Shown here in pieces: positions 53,535 to 62,038 of a DNA stretch of 64,000 nucleotides. The DNA is taken from contig CAMLMV010000021.1 of assembly GCA_946481275.1 (NCBI GenBank), positions 1-64,000 of the forward strand, given 5' to 3'. Made by a program: the position numbers and the translations under genes. This DNA is from an uncultured Massilia sp. (GTDB lineage: Bacteria > Pseudomonadota > Gammaproteobacteria > Burkholderiales > Burkholderiaceae). The notes under the pieces are model-generated. The model made no database searches, was not told the DNA's origin, and saw only the letters and a program-made list of their open reading frames with translations. Each line of letters starts with the position of its first letter. The first letter of the stretch is position 1.

Positions 53535-54458
53535 TCAGCGCTGCGCCGCTCGCGGCGGGATGGGTGCGCCGGCGTTCGACAGCACGATCTCCACGCGGCG
53601 GTTCAGCTGGCGGTTCGAGGCCGTGTCGTTCGACGCGACCGGGAACGCCTCGCCATAGCCGCGCATGCCGATGCGTTCGCGCGGCACGCCGAGGCCGACG
53701 AGGGCCTGGGCCACGGACGCCGCGCGGCGCTCGGACAGGTCCTTGTTATGGGCCGCGGTGCCCGTGCTGTCGGTAAATCCTTCGACCATGACCGTGCGGT
53801 CGGGGTTCTGCGTCATGATCTCGGCCAGTTTTTTCACGGTCGCCATGCCGTTCGCGTTCAGTTCCGCGCGGTCGGTGGCGAACAGCACGTCGCCAATGGT
53901 GACGACCATGCCGCGTTCCGTCTTCTGCGCATGCAGTTCGACGAGCAGCGCTTCCAGGCGCGATGCGCGCTCGGCCTGCTGGGCGGCCTGCTGCTGGGCG
54001 GCGGCGGCCTGCGCCTGCGCATCCTGCGCCTGCGCCTGGGCGGCGGCGGCCTGGGCCTGGGCGGCGGCGGCATCGCGCTTGGCGCGGTCGGCCTCGGCGG
54101 TGCGGGCTTCCAGCTGGACGCGGTCGCGTTCGCGGGCCGCATTGGCGACCTCGGCCTCGGCGGCCTTCGTCTTCGCCACTTCCTGGGCGGTGGCGATCTT
54201 CTGCTTGGCGATGTAGGCCAGGCGGTCGATCGTGTCCAGGCTTTCGCGCTGGGCAGCGGCCTGGTTGGCGCGGTCGAGCGCTTCGCCGGCCTGCTTGAAT
54301 TCCATCTGCGCGTACGTCGCGACCTGCGGGTTGTTGTTCGCCGCGACGAAGTCGGCGCGCGCCTCGTCCAGCGTGGGCGTGGTGGTCGGGACGGTGCTGC
54401 AGCCGGCCAGTGCGACGGCGCCGGCAAATACCATGGCCTTCAGGAAATTCATTTTCAT
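53535..54458 (-). CDS. OmpA-family lipoprotein with DUF4398-like coiled coil
   Basis: A 307-residue lipoprotein (lipobox LAGC, about 17-20). A DUF4398-like helical region (25-95) is followed by a long Ala/Gln coiled coil (95-170; many AQAQ repeats) and an OmpA peptidoglycan-binding domain (180-295; GFTDSTGTAAHNKDLSERRA). It bridges outer membrane and cell wall. AAGGAAG precedes the ATG. It is second in the leftward operon. Confidence 0.88.
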   Translation of the reverse strand: MKMNFLKAMVFAGAVALAGCSTVPTTTPTLDEARADFVAANNNPQVATYAQMEFKQAGEALDRANQAAAQRESLDTIDRLAYIAKQKIATAQEVAKTKAAEAEVANAARERDRVQLEARTAEADRAKRDAAAAQAQAAAAQAQAQDAQAQAAAAQQQAAQQAERASRLEALLVELHAQKTERGMVVTIGDVLFATDRAELNANGMATVKKLAEIMTQNPDRTVMVEGFTDSTGTAAHNKDLSERRAASVAQALVGLGVPRERIGMRGYGEAFPVASNDTASNRQLNRRVEIVLSNAGAPIPPRAAQR

Positions 54459-54504
54459 GATGCTTCCTTTCTGCGGTTCCTGTTATTGGGCGTCAGTGTG
54501 AACG

Positions 54505-54897
54505 TCACTGCTGGTCGGAATTGGCGCGGTCGACTTCCTGGCGCAGCACGCGCAGGTCTTCGTTGAGCGCGTCGGCGGCGGCCGTCGCCTTGGCCGAATT
54601 GGCCTTGCTCTGCGCAAGCCTGGCGTCGGCCTGGGCCTGGACCGCGAGTTCGCGGGCCGTCTTGTAATCCTTGGCGGCGAGCGCCTGGTTGGCGCGCATC
54701 ATCTTGTCGCGCGCGGCCGAGATCTCGGCCGGCGCCAGCTCGGGCGCGCCCGCCGTGACGGCGTTTTCGACGGCATTGTGCGAAACCGCGACGGCAGCCG
54801 TGGCCGGGGTCTTTTCGGGGCTCGCGCAGGCGGCCAGCGAAAGCACCACGGCGGCTGCGCCGACCCGCATCAGCAGGTTCATCGATTTCGTATCCAT
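54505..54897 (-). CDS. DUF4398-type lipoprotein
   Basis: A 130-residue lipoprotein (signal plus lipobox LAAC, about 22) with a helical body (PAEISAARDKMMRANQALAAKDYKTARELA). It resembles the N-terminal half of the next gene product. CAGGAG precedes the ATG. It is the first gene of the operon, immediately downstream of site 4. Confidence 0.85.
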   Translation of the reverse strand: MDTKSMNLLMRVGAAAVVLSLAACASPEKTPATAAVAVSHNAVENAVTAGAPELAPAEISAARDKMMRANQALAAKDYKTARELAVQAQADARLAQSKANSAKATAAADALNEDLRVLRQEVDRANSDQQ

Positions 54898-54930
54898 CTT
54901 GCGACTCCTGGTTTAGATTGTGTTGGTAAC

Positions 54931-54972
54931 GTTATAACCCTCACGCCGGACGAGATCGGTTCGCTGGCGCAC
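54931..54972 (-). promoter_or_regulatory. class II-type palindrome and -10 hexamer, site 4
   Basis: Read leftward, GTGCG-CCAG-CGAAC (54959-54972) is followed after 22 bp by TATAAC (54931-54936), the best -10 of the set. The predicted start is near 54924 and the ATG at 54897. It drives the six-gene operon to 51787. The rightward direction toward AsmA has no comparable -10. Confidence 0.65.
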
Positions 54973-55082
54973 ATAGACACGGCCTTGCCCCTCCTGCGGC
55001 CGGGCTACGGTGCGGCACCGCACATTGACGCCCGGACCTTTACGTTAATCTGCGATCAACCCATCCCACCAGAAGGAAGGCC

Positions 55083-57143
55083 ATGACAACCCAGCCCACC
55101 CAACAGCCCAGGCAGGGCGCGCGCATGTCGCGTCCGGTGAAGATTACGCTCGGCATCGTCGGCGTGCTGGTGGCGATTCCCGTCATCGCCATCATCATCC
55201 TCCTCACGTTCGACTGGAACCGCGCCAAGCCCTGGCTCAACGACAAGGTCAGCGACGCGATCGAGCGCCCGTTCGCCATCCGCGGCAATCTCGCCGTGCA
55301 TTGGGAGCAGCCGTCGAAAAGCATACCGAAAGGCCAGCGTACGTGGCGCGACTACATCCCGTGGCCGCATTTGTACGCGGACGACGTCCACGTGGGCAAC
55401 CCGGCAGGCCTGCCCCAGCGCGACATGGCGAGCGTGCGCCAGTTCTCGTTCTCGCTCGATCCGTTCGCCCTGCTGGGCCACCGCATCCACGTGCCCGTGC
55501 TGCGCTTCGACGGCCCGCAGGCCGAGCTGCTGCGTGTGGACGCCACACACTACAACTGGGTCTACAAGCGCGAGGAAAAGAAATCGAAGTGGACCCTCGA
55601 CCTGGAACGCGTCGTGCTGAACAAGGGCACGGTGCACGTGATCGACGCCGTCACCAAGGCCGACGTCACGGCCGACATCGACACGATCGCGAACGACCCG
55701 AACTATGGCATCGCGTTCAGGCTGCGCGGCGAGTACAACGGCGCGCCGGTGGGCGGCGGCGGCAAGACCGGTTCCGTGCTGTCGCTGCGCGACCAGGACG
55801 AACCGTTCCCCGTCCAGGCCGACGTCCACTCGGCCAATACGCGTGTCGCCGTCGAGGGGACGGTCACGCGCCCCGCCCACCTCGCGGGCATCGATGTGAA
55901 ACTGACGCTGGCGGCGCCATCGATGGCGCGGCTGTATCCGTTCACGGGCGTGCTGCTGCCCGAGACGCCCGCGTTCTCGACCCAGGGCCACCTGACCGGG
56001 GAACTGGGCGAGAACAGGAGCCGCTGGGTGTACGACAAGTTCAAGGGCAAGGTCGGCCAGTCCGACATCGCGGGCCGCCTCGAATTCGCGACCGGCAAGC
56101 CGCGCAACAAGCTCACCGGCAACGTCGTGTCGCACCAGCTGCGCTTCGCCGACCTCGGCCCGCTGATCGGCGCCGATTCCAACGCGAGCAAGCGCGCGCG
56201 CGGCGTCGAGGCCGTGCAGCCGGAGAACAAGGCCCTCCCCGTCGAGAAATTCCATACGGAGCGCTGGAAAGTGCTGGACGCCGACGTGCGCTTCACGGCC
56301 GACCGCATCGTCAAGGACAAGGACCTGCCCATCAGCAAGCTGCAAAGCCATGTCGTGATGAACGACGGCGTGCTGACCCTGGAGCCGCTGAATTTCGTCA
56401 TGGCGGGTGGCAACGTCAATTCGAACATCAAGCTCGACGGCAGCAACTCCAACAGCCCGATCAAGGCGACAGCCGACGTCAAGGCGCGCGACATCCATAT
56501 CAAGGAATTGTTCCCGCAAATCGAAAAGATGCAGGCGACCGTGGGCTCGATCTATGGCGAAGCGAAGCTCACGGCGACGGGCGATTCCGTCGGCGCGATG
56601 CTGGCCGATGCGAACGGCGAAGTGAAGGGTCTCGTCAGCCAGGGCGTCGTCAGCAAGCTGCTGCTCGAGGAAGCCGGCCTGAACGTCGGCAACATCATCA
56701 TCACGAAACTGTTTGGCGACAAGGAGGTCAAGTTGAACTGCCTCGCCGCCGACCTCGGCGTGACGGATGGCGTGGCGCGCACGCGCACGTTCGTACTCGA
56801 CACGGAAGAAGCGATCGTCGATATCAATGGCTGGGTGAACATGTCGACCGAGCAGATGGACTTGCGCATCAAGCCCGAGACGAAGGGGCTGCGCCTGTTC
56901 ACCCTGCGCACGCCGTTCTACGTGCGCGGCACGTTCAAGGATCCGGACCTGTCGCTCGACAAGAAAGTGCTCGCGCTGAAAGGCGGCGCGGCGGCCGCGC
57001 TGGCCGTCGTCGCGGCACCGGCCGCCGCCCTGCTTCCGCTGATCAACACGGGACCGGGCAAGGACAGCCCGTGCAACGCGCTGCTGGCCAGAGCGGGCGC
57101 GAAACCTGTTGCGCCGCCGCCCGGAAAAAGCGCCAAGCGTTGA
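55083..57143 (+). CDS. AsmA family protein
   Basis: A 686-residue inner-membrane protein with one N-terminal helix (20-42) and a long periplasmic body of beta-taco repeats, characteristic of AsmA/TamB-like proteins that carry phospholipids between membranes. A DUF748-like ending is possible. The C-terminus is Ala/Pro/Lys-rich. It has its own start opposite the leftward stress operon and is followed by the BON and glycine-zipper genes. Confidence 0.87.
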   Translation: MTTQPTQQPRQGARMSRPVKITLGIVGVLVAIPVIAIIILLTFDWNRAKPWLNDKVSDAIERPFAIRGNLAVHWEQPSKSIPKGQRTWRDYIPWPHLYADDVHVGNPAGLPQRDMASVRQFSFSLDPFALLGHRIHVPVLRFDGPQAELLRVDATHYNWVYKREEKKSKWTLDLERVVLNKGTVHVIDAVTKADVTADIDTIANDPNYGIAFRLRGEYNGAPVGGGGKTGSVLSLRDQDEPFPVQADVHSANTRVAVEGTVTRPAHLAGIDVKLTLAAPSMARLYPFTGVLLPETPAFSTQGHLTGELGENRSRWVYDKFKGKVGQSDIAGRLEFATGKPRNKLTGNVVSHQLRFADLGPLIGADSNASKRARGVEAVQPENKALPVEKFHTERWKVLDADVRFTADRIVKDKDLPISKLQSHVVMNDGVLTLEPLNFVMAGGNVNSNIKLDGSNSNSPIKATADVKARDIHIKELFPQIEKMQATVGSIYGEAKLTATGDSVGAMLADANGEVKGLVSQGVVSKLLLEEAGLNVGNIIITKLFGDKEVKLNCLAADLGVTDGVARTRTFVLDTEEAIVDINGWVNMSTEQMDLRIKPETKGLRLFTLRTPFYVRGTFKDPDLSLDKKVLALKGGAAAALAVVAAPAAALLPLINTGPGKDSPCNALLARAGAKPVAPPPGKSAKR

Positions 57144-57160
57144 GGCCGGCATGACACAGT

Positions 57161-57202
57161 GTTATTTGTCGTACAGACCGCTATGCGAAGGGGATTTATT
57201 CT
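57161..57202 (+). promoter_or_regulatory. class II-type site and -10 hexamer, site 5 (degenerate)
   Basis: GTTAT-TTGT-CGTAC (57161-57174) has a poor left half but an intact CGTAC, followed after 22 bp by TATTCT (57197-57202). The BON gene starts at 57269. Confidence 0.45.
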
Positions 57203-57268
57203 GGAGTCATGGTAAGGCCGGCGCCGTTCCCGAACGGCAGGCCGGCATCGCGAGGAAGCGCAGAAGGC

Positions 57269-57601
57269 ATGAAACGATTTGGCATAGGCAAGACCCCGGC
57301 GGCGTCGGCTGCAATGACCCTGTTGGCGGCCCTGACCCTCGGCCCGATCACGGGATGCGCGACGGACAGCCCCGCGGCTGTCGTAGGGCAAACCGATGAC
57401 GCCGGCATCACGGCCGGCGTGAAGGCCGCCCTCCTCGGCGATGCCAGCCTGAAGATAGGCGAGATCGACGTCGACACGGACCAGGGGGTCGTCCGGCTGA
57501 GCGGATTCGTGAGTTCCGCGGACGACGTGGCGGCGGCCGCCGCGGCCGCGCGCACCGTGAGGGGCGTCAGATCGGTCAGGAATGAGCTGCGCCTGAAGTG
57601 A
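57269..57601 (+). CDS. BON-domain lipoprotein
   Basis: A 110-residue exported lipoprotein (lipobox ITGC, about 27-30) with a single BON domain (45-110; DDAGITAGVKAALLGDAS, RGVRSVRNELRLK). It is a paralogue of the BON protein at 49506. The ATG at 57269 follows AGAAGG. It is 28 bp upstream of the glycine-zipper lipoprotein gene and the two appear to be one unit. Confidence 0.85.
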   Translation: MKRFGIGKTPAASAAMTLLAALTLGPITGCATDSPAAVVGQTDDAGITAGVKAALLGDASLKIGEIDVDTDQGVVRLSGFVSSADDVAAAAAAARTVRGVRSVRNELRLK

Positions 57602-57629
57602 GTATGTAACCCACCTTAAGGAGATCAAC

Positions 57630-57851
57630 ATGAAGACCATCAAGCACATCATCGCGACCGCAACGCTGGCAACCGTGGCCCTGGGCCTGACCGGCTGCGC
57701 CGGCATGTCGAAGCAGGACCGTAACACCGCCATCGGCGCCGGCGCCGGCGCAGTGGTCGGCGGCGCACTGACGGGCGGCAGCGCAGTCGGTACCGTCGGT
57801 GGCGCAGCCGTGGGCGGCGTGATCGGCAACCAGGTGAAGACAACGCACTGA
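57630..57851 (+). CDS. small glycine-zipper lipoprotein
   Basis: A 73-residue protein: signal peptide with lipobox LTGC (about 20-23), then a glycine-zipper hydrophobic segment (IGAGAGAVVGGALTGGSAVG ... AAVGGVIG). It is an outer-membrane stress lipoprotein of the osmotically induced type. A hairpin terminator follows. Confidence 0.85.
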   Translation: MKTIKHIIATATLATVALGLTGCAGMSKQDRNTAIGAGAGAVVGGALTGGSAVGTVGGAAVGGVIGNQVKTTH

Positions 57852-57871
57852 TCGCGTCTCGCACCAGATCG

Positions 57872-57902
57872 GAAATGCCCCGCTTGCCGGGGCATTTTCC
57901 TT
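57872..57902. terminator. bidirectional terminator
   Basis: AAATGCCCCG-CTTG-CCGGGGCATTT between the convergent glycine-zipper and Crp/Fnr genes, with T-rich flank on the + side. Confidence 0.85.
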
Positions 57903-57916
57903 TGGATCGGCGAGGA

Positions 57917-58648
57917 TCAGACCGGCACGGGTGCGCCGACGCCGGCACCCGCTTCGCGCACGATCTCGTAGCAGGTGCACGCGGCCGCGGCGAGGCCTTC
58001 CGGATCGAGGATCTCGATATTGCCGCGGCTGTAGTTGATGAGCCCCTGCTGCTGCAACGCACTGGCGGCCTTGGTGACGCCCACGCGGCGCACGCCCAGC
58101 GCGTGGGCGAGAAATTCGTGGGTCAGGTGGAATTTGTCGGATTGCAGGCGGTCGCGCGTGACGAGCAGCGAGCGCGCGAGCCGTGCTTCCAGTACGTGAT
58201 AGCGGCTGCAGACGGCGATCTGGATGGCCTGGGCCAGCAGCGCATCCGTGTAGCGGTACAGCACGCGCTGCAGGGCCGGGTTGCGGGCGAATTCCATGCG
58301 CAGGCGGTCGGCGTCGATGCGGCTGGCGCTGCCCGCGCGCTGCACGACGGCGCGCACCTGCGTCGTGTCATGGCCGAGCGCGACGGTGGCGCCCAGCATG
58401 CCCTCGCGGCCCACGAGGCCCACTTCGAGCGTCATGCGGCCTTCGGCGACGGCCATCAGCGAAATCAGGCAGTCGTGCGGAAAATAGATGTGGCGGATGA
58501 CGTCGCCCGGCTCGCACAACACGGCGCCCACGTCCACCTTGACCTGCTCGAGCGCCGGCAGCATCCGTGCCAGCTCCTGCGGCGGGAGCGCGGCCAGCAG
58601 CAGATTGGCATTATGCTCGGCGACCACAGGTGGAGCGGCTGAATTCAT
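57917..58648 (-). CDS. Crp/Fnr-family transcriptional regulator
   Basis: A 243-residue regulator: a cyclic-nucleotide-binding-like domain (12-130) and a winged helix (160-225). The CRP cAMP-contact pair Arg-Ser is not found (DTTQVRAVV instead), and no FNR-type Cys cluster exists. The recognition helix is GVRRVGVTKAAS (185-196), where CRP has Arg-Glu-Thr and FNR Glu-x-x-Ser-Arg. The Glu of both is absent here, so the DNA target must differ. I chose the ATG at 58648 (GAGGG ahead). Site 6 lies 119 bp upstream. The signal sensed is unknown. Confidence 0.88.
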   Translation of the reverse strand: MNSAAPPVVAEHNANLLLAALPPQELARMLPALEQVKVDVGAVLCEPGDVIRHIYFPHDCLISLMAVAEGRMTLEVGLVGREGMLGATVALGHDTTQVRAVVQRAGSASRIDADRLRMEFARNPALQRVLYRYTDALLAQAIQIAVCSRYHVLEARLARSLLVTRDRLQSDKFHLTHEFLAHALGVRRVGVTKAASALQQQGLINYSRGNIEILDPEGLAAAACTCYEIVREAGAGVGAPVPV

Positions 58649-58766
58649 CGGACCCTCGCGGTTGGACTTCATCGGTTCACACGTTCGGGAGATTGGATAT
58701 TTACACTGCCCGGAAACATTTGCTGACAACTTTCAGTCAGCGTACCGGCCACGCCAGGGCAAGTAT

Positions 58767-58808
58767 GTACGGTGACGCACGGAACGGGGTGTTGTTGCCA
58801 GGGACAAT
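58767..58808 (+). promoter_or_regulatory. class II-type palindrome and -10 hexamer, site 6
   Basis: GTACG-GTGA-CGCAC (58767-58780) is followed after 22 bp by GACAAT (58803-58808). It lies in the divergent region between the Crp/Fnr gene and the glycine-zipper gene at 58874, so autoregulation is also possible. Confidence 0.6.
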
Positions 58809-58873
58809 GGAAACGTACCGGACTCGAGGCTCGCGACACCACCTCGTCCCCACCGACACCGGAAAGGAAAGCC

Positions 58874-59698
58874 ATGGACACGCATCATCCCACCCCGCCC
58901 GCACGGGCCAGGCAACACCCCCTCCTGATCGCCGCCGCGATTGCGGTCATCCTGTTCTGCGCCATCGGCACGGCGGCCATCATGGGCTGGCTGCCGTCGT
59001 CGACCGGCGGCAACCGCGGCCAGTTGAGCGACGCCGACCGCGCGGCCCTGTCGGCCGGCCTGCAACCGCCGGTCCAGCCGGGCTATGTGGCGCCAGCCGC
59101 ACCGCTGGCCAGCCAGCCGCAGGCCGCTTATCCGGTGCAAACGCCGGTGCAGCCCACCTACCCTGCTCCGGCCGGCGCGCAGACCTACGCCGCACCGAAC
59201 ACGGCATACGGCTACGGCGGCAGCCAGGGTTCGACCAGCGCCGGCGCCGGTTACGCGCCCGCCCCGGCCCCTGCTCCGCAATACGCGCCGGCCGAGCGCG
59301 CCCCGGCGCCGAAGGTCACGCATAAATCGACGAAGGTGGCATCCAACGACGCCGGCAGCAACTGGTGCAACAACTGCGGCAACATCGAGTCGATCCGCCA
59401 GATCAAGACGCGCGCCCAGGGCAGCGGCGTCGGCGCGGCCGGTGGCGCCATCCTCGGCGGGTTGCTGGGCAACCAGGTCGGCAGCGGCCACGGCCGGCAA
59501 CTGGCCACGGTCGCCGGCGCGGTCGGCGGTGCCGTCGTGGGCAACCAGGTCGAAGGCAACATGAAGGCCGACATCAGCTACGAGATCCGGGTCCGCCTCG
59601 ACGACGGCACGCTGCGCACGTTCCACCAGCACAGCGCGCCGCCGTGGCGCACGGGCGACCGCGTGCGCATCGTGAAAGGTTCGCTGCGTTCGGCCTGA
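58874..59698 (+). CDS. glycine-zipper 2TM membrane protein
   Basis: A 274-residue protein: an N-terminal transmembrane helix (18-42), a Pro/Ala/Tyr-rich linker (60-155), a CNNC motif (about 177-180) and a glycine-zipper double helix (about 195-235; VGAAGGAILGGLLGNQVG). The C-terminal region (VRLDDGTLRTFHQHS, GDRVRIVKG) resembles the end of the lipoprotein at 50640. AAGGAAA precedes the ATG at 58874. Probably an envelope stress protein. Confidence 0.85.
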   Translation: MDTHHPTPPARARQHPLLIAAAIAVILFCAIGTAAIMGWLPSSTGGNRGQLSDADRAALSAGLQPPVQPGYVAPAAPLASQPQAAYPVQTPVQPTYPAPAGAQTYAAPNTAYGYGGSQGSTSAGAGYAPAPAPAPQYAPAERAPAPKVTHKSTKVASNDAGSNWCNNCGNIESIRQIKTRAQGSGVGAAGGAILGGLLGNQVGSGHGRQLATVAGAVGGAVVGNQVEGNMKADISYEIRVRLDDGTLRTFHQHSAPPWRTGDRVRIVKGSLRSA

Positions 59699-59720
59699 GG
59701 GAACGCGTATGAACCGGCCA

Positions 59721-59748
59721 ACCGGGGCTTCGGCCCCGGTTTTTTTTT
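59721..59748 (+). terminator. terminator of the glycine-zipper gene
   Basis: ACCGGGGC-TTCG-GCCCCGGT followed by eight T. Confidence 0.92.
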
Positions 59749-59830
59749 GTCCAGCCGCGTGCTATGTTGGAGACGGGTGCGTTGCGTTTGCACCTTGCAC
59801 GATCGCTCACTAAGTTTTCTTTTTCGCAAT

Positions 59831-59872
59831 GTGCGCTAGCGCACTGATAGGTTTGCCTGCGCACATCAGTAT
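59831..59872 (+). promoter_or_regulatory. class II-type palindrome and -10 hexamer, site 7
   Basis: GTGCG-CTAG-CGCAC (59831-59844) is followed after 22 bp by CAGTAT (59867-59872). The 17-nt GTGCGCTAGCGCACTGA is identical to that at 45900. Confidence 0.6.
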
Positions 59873-59914
59873 CGGCTTCATACGGCAGAGATCACTCAAG
59901 CGAAAGGACGCGAC

Positions 59915-60157
59915 ATGAACAGTCTGGCATGGATCGGCATCATTCTCTGGGGACTTCTCTTGACGGGCTTCGGCCTCGCCAGCACGGGGCCCGCACCGCA
60001 GGCCACGGCGGGCGAGATGGCGGCCCAGGACGTCTTTTTCCTGATCACGGGCGGTCTTCTGACGTGCCTGATCGGCTTCCTCGGCCTGATGGGTTTCATG
60101 GGCTGGATTCCCGGGTTGCACAAGGAACAAAAAAGCGCGATGAATGCGCGCCTCTAG
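59915..60157 (+). CDS. small two-helix membrane protein
   Basis: An 80-residue protein with two hydrophobic helices (about 3-24 and 40-65) and a charged C-terminus (HKEQKSAMNARL). AAAGGA precedes the ATG. The family is not recognised; size and context suggest a stress-induced membrane peptide. Site 7 lies 71-84 bp upstream. Confidence 0.75.
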   Translation: MNSLAWIGIILWGLLLTGFGLASTGPAPQATAGEMAAQDVFFLITGGLLTCLIGFLGLMGFMGWIPGLHKEQKSAMNARL

Positions 60158-60175
60158 TAATCGTCGCGAGCGGCG

Positions 60176-60252
60176 GCAGGTTTGGTTGAGAAGCGCAGCT
60201 GTACGATAGTACAGCGAGCATCGGAGACCAAACCTGCAACGCGCAGCAGGTT
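60176..60252. repeat. nested hairpins with alternative pairing
   Basis: GCAGGTTTGGT (60176-60186) is perfectly complementary to ACCAAACCTGC (60227-60237). It encloses a second dyad GCTGTAC-GATA-GTACAGC (60198-60215). AACCTGC (60231-60237) can pair instead with GCAGGTT (60246-60252). The first structure would be excluded by the second. No T run follows, so it is not a simple terminator. Confidence 0.5.
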
Positions 60253-60259
60253 AATAGAT

Positions 60260-60311
60260 GTGCGCTAATGTACGGCATCGTACGGAGTGTGGAGCTTGTT
60301 CGTTCGATACT
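60260..60311 (+). promoter_or_regulatory. class II-type palindromes and -10 hexamer, site 8
   Basis: GTACG-GCAT-CGTAC (60270-60283), a perfect palindrome, is followed after 22 bp by GATACT (60306-60311). A second overlapping site GTGCG-CTAA-TGTAC spans 60260-60273. The gene start is at 60356. Confidence 0.62.
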
Positions 60312-60355
60312 GGATTCACGGCACAGCAACGCCGGTCAACCATGAGGACACTATC

Positions 60356-60502
60356 ATGCTCTATACAATTGCCGTCATTCTTATCATTCTGTGGCTGCTC
60401 GGTCTGGTAACCTCCTATACCGTGGGCGGTTTCATCCACATCCTGCTGGTCGTCGCCGTCATCATGATCCTGGTGCGCCTGATCAGTGGCCGAGGCATAT
60501 AG
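60356..60502 (+). CDS. lmo0937-family small membrane protein
   Basis: A 48-residue protein made almost wholly of two hydrophobic helices (MLYTIAVILIILWLLGLVTS, HILLVVAVIMILVRLISG), a signature of lmo0937/DUF5670-like stress peptides. GAGGA precedes the ATG at 60356. Preceded by site 8 and followed by a strong terminator, so it is monocistronic. Confidence 0.85.
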   Translation: MLYTIAVILIILWLLGLVTSYTVGGFIHILLVVAVIMILVRLISGRGI

Positions 60503-60560
60503 CATTATCATATCGGCACGCAGAGCCGTGCCGAACCGCAGTGAACTGCGGAACTGACCG

Positions 60561-60619
60561 ATCCGTTTCGCGGTCGTGCCCACTGCTGCGGGTGCGACCA
60601 CGAAACGGATATTTTTTTT
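60561..60619 (+). terminator. terminator of the lmo0937-like gene
   Basis: A ~20-bp imperfect stem (ATCCGTTTCG... / ...CGAAACGGAT) ends in a run of eight T. Confidence 0.9.
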
Positions 60620-60632
60620 GAAGGAGACCACC

Positions 60633-61304
60633 ATGAAAACGACCCTGATCCGTTCCACCCTGTGCGCCACCGCGTTTGCCGTGGCCGCCACCGGCTGCGC
60701 CGACATGAACCAGACCCAGCGCGGCACCGCCACCGGCGCCGGCATCGGTGCCGGCCTCGGCGCGATCCTCGGCGCCTCGACGGGCGGCGGCGGTTCCGGC
60801 CGGGCCGCGCGCGGCGCGGTCCTGGGGGCCGCGGCGGGCGCCGTCGCCGGCAACGTCTGGTCGCGCCACATGGAACAACAGCGCCAGCAGATGGAACAGG
60901 CCACGCGCGGCACCGGCGTGCAAGTCTCGCAGACGTCCGACAACCGCCTGAAGCTGGACATCCCGAGCGACGTCTCGTTCGACACGAACCGCTCCGACAT
61001 CAAGTCGAACTTCCGCCCGATCCTCGACCGCTTCGCCCAGACGCTGAACGAGAACCCGGCCACCAACGTGACGATCATCGGCCACACGGACAACACGGGC
61101 GGCGACCAGATCAACCAGCCGCTGTCGCTGGACCGCGCCGCCCATACACGCGATTACCTGGCGGCGCGCGGCGTCAATCCGGCCCGCATCACGGTCGAAG
61201 GCCGCGCCGCACGCGAGCCGATCGCCTCCAACGACGACCCGGCCGGCCGCGCACGCAACCGCCGCGTCGAGATCTACGTCAGCGAACCGGCCCGCCAGGG
61301 TTGA
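60633..61304 (+). CDS. YiaD-like OmpA-family lipoprotein
   Basis: A 223-residue lipoprotein: signal peptide with ATGC lipobox (about 18-21), a glycine-zipper region (30-75; GAGIGAGLGAILGAS), then an OmpA-like peptidoglycan-binding domain (105-220; GHTDNTGGDQINQPLSLDRA). It matches the YiaD type. AAGGAGA precedes the ATG at 60633. Probable role is cell-wall anchoring under envelope stress. Confidence 0.9.
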   Translation: MKTTLIRSTLCATAFAVAATGCADMNQTQRGTATGAGIGAGLGAILGASTGGGGSGRAARGAVLGAAAGAVAGNVWSRHMEQQRQQMEQATRGTGVQVSQTSDNRLKLDIPSDVSFDTNRSDIKSNFRPILDRFAQTLNENPATNVTIIGHTDNTGGDQINQPLSLDRAAHTRDYLAARGVNPARITVEGRAAREPIASNDDPAGRARNRRVEIYVSEPARQG

Positions 61305-61376
61305 ACGCACGGGCGCGCGCGCCCGTCCATGACGCGCACGGTGTATCCTCGGGCAAGGCCAACCACAGGAGATGCC

Positions 61377-61973
61377 ATGACCCGCGACACCGTGCGCATC
61401 GTCCGCGAGGAGATCCTCTCGGACCATTATCTGCCCCTCAAGAACGTCACCTACGCCCAGCGCCGCCAGGACGGCGAGCTGCAGGTCCAGTCGCGCGAAG
61501 TCTACGACTGCGCGGACGGCGCCGCCGTGCTGCTGTACAACCGCGCCCACCGGTCCGTCGTCCTGACGCGCCAGTTCCGCCTCGGCGCCCGCCTGGCCGG
61601 CCACGATGGCTACCTGCTCGAAGCGGCGGCCGGCATGCTGGACGGCGCCGACCCGGCCGCACGCGCCATCGCGGAAGCGCGCGAAGAGACGGGCTACGCC
61701 ATCGACCACGTGCAAGCCGCGCTGCAGCTGTACGTCAGCCCGGGGGCGACGACGGAACGCATCCATCTGTTCGTCGCGGAGTATGATCGCGCGCGACGCT
61801 GCGACGCCGGCGGCGGCAATCCCGAAGAAGGCGAGGACATCGAGGCCGTGGAACTGGATTTCGACGACGCCCTCGCGATGGTCGAGACGGGCGACATCGT
61901 CGACGCCAAGACCGTCCTGCTGCTCATGTACCTGGAGCGCAAGGTGCTGGGACGGCACGGCGAAGCGTCGTGA
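61377..61973 (+). CDS. nudK: NudK-type Nudix hydrolase
   Basis: A 198-residue pyrophosphatase. The Nudix motif GMLDGADPAARAIAEAREET follows the spacing of E. coli NudK, with Asp for the first Glu. NudK cleaves GDP-mannose and related sugar nucleotides. N-terminal REVYDCADGAAVLLYN and the C-terminal region fit the family. Start at 61377 is supported by GGAGATG. Exact substrate preference is uncertain. Confidence 0.85.
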   Translation: MTRDTVRIVREEILSDHYLPLKNVTYAQRRQDGELQVQSREVYDCADGAAVLLYNRAHRSVVLTRQFRLGARLAGHDGYLLEAAAGMLDGADPAARAIAEAREETGYAIDHVQAALQLYVSPGATTERIHLFVAEYDRARRCDAGGGNPEEGEDIEAVELDFDDALAMVETGDIVDAKTVLLLMYLERKVLGRHGEAS

Positions 61974-62038
61974 TGCCCCCATCGGTGGTGCTGTTCAGCA
62001 ATGGGCAGAGCCGCGACAATGTTTAAAAGGAAGAGTAA

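Noticed and set aside
61309..61326. Perfect 18-bp palindrome ACGGGCGCGCGCGCCCGT after the YiaD-like gene
   Set aside because: It has no T run and consists of alternating GC, so I could not support it as a terminator or operator.
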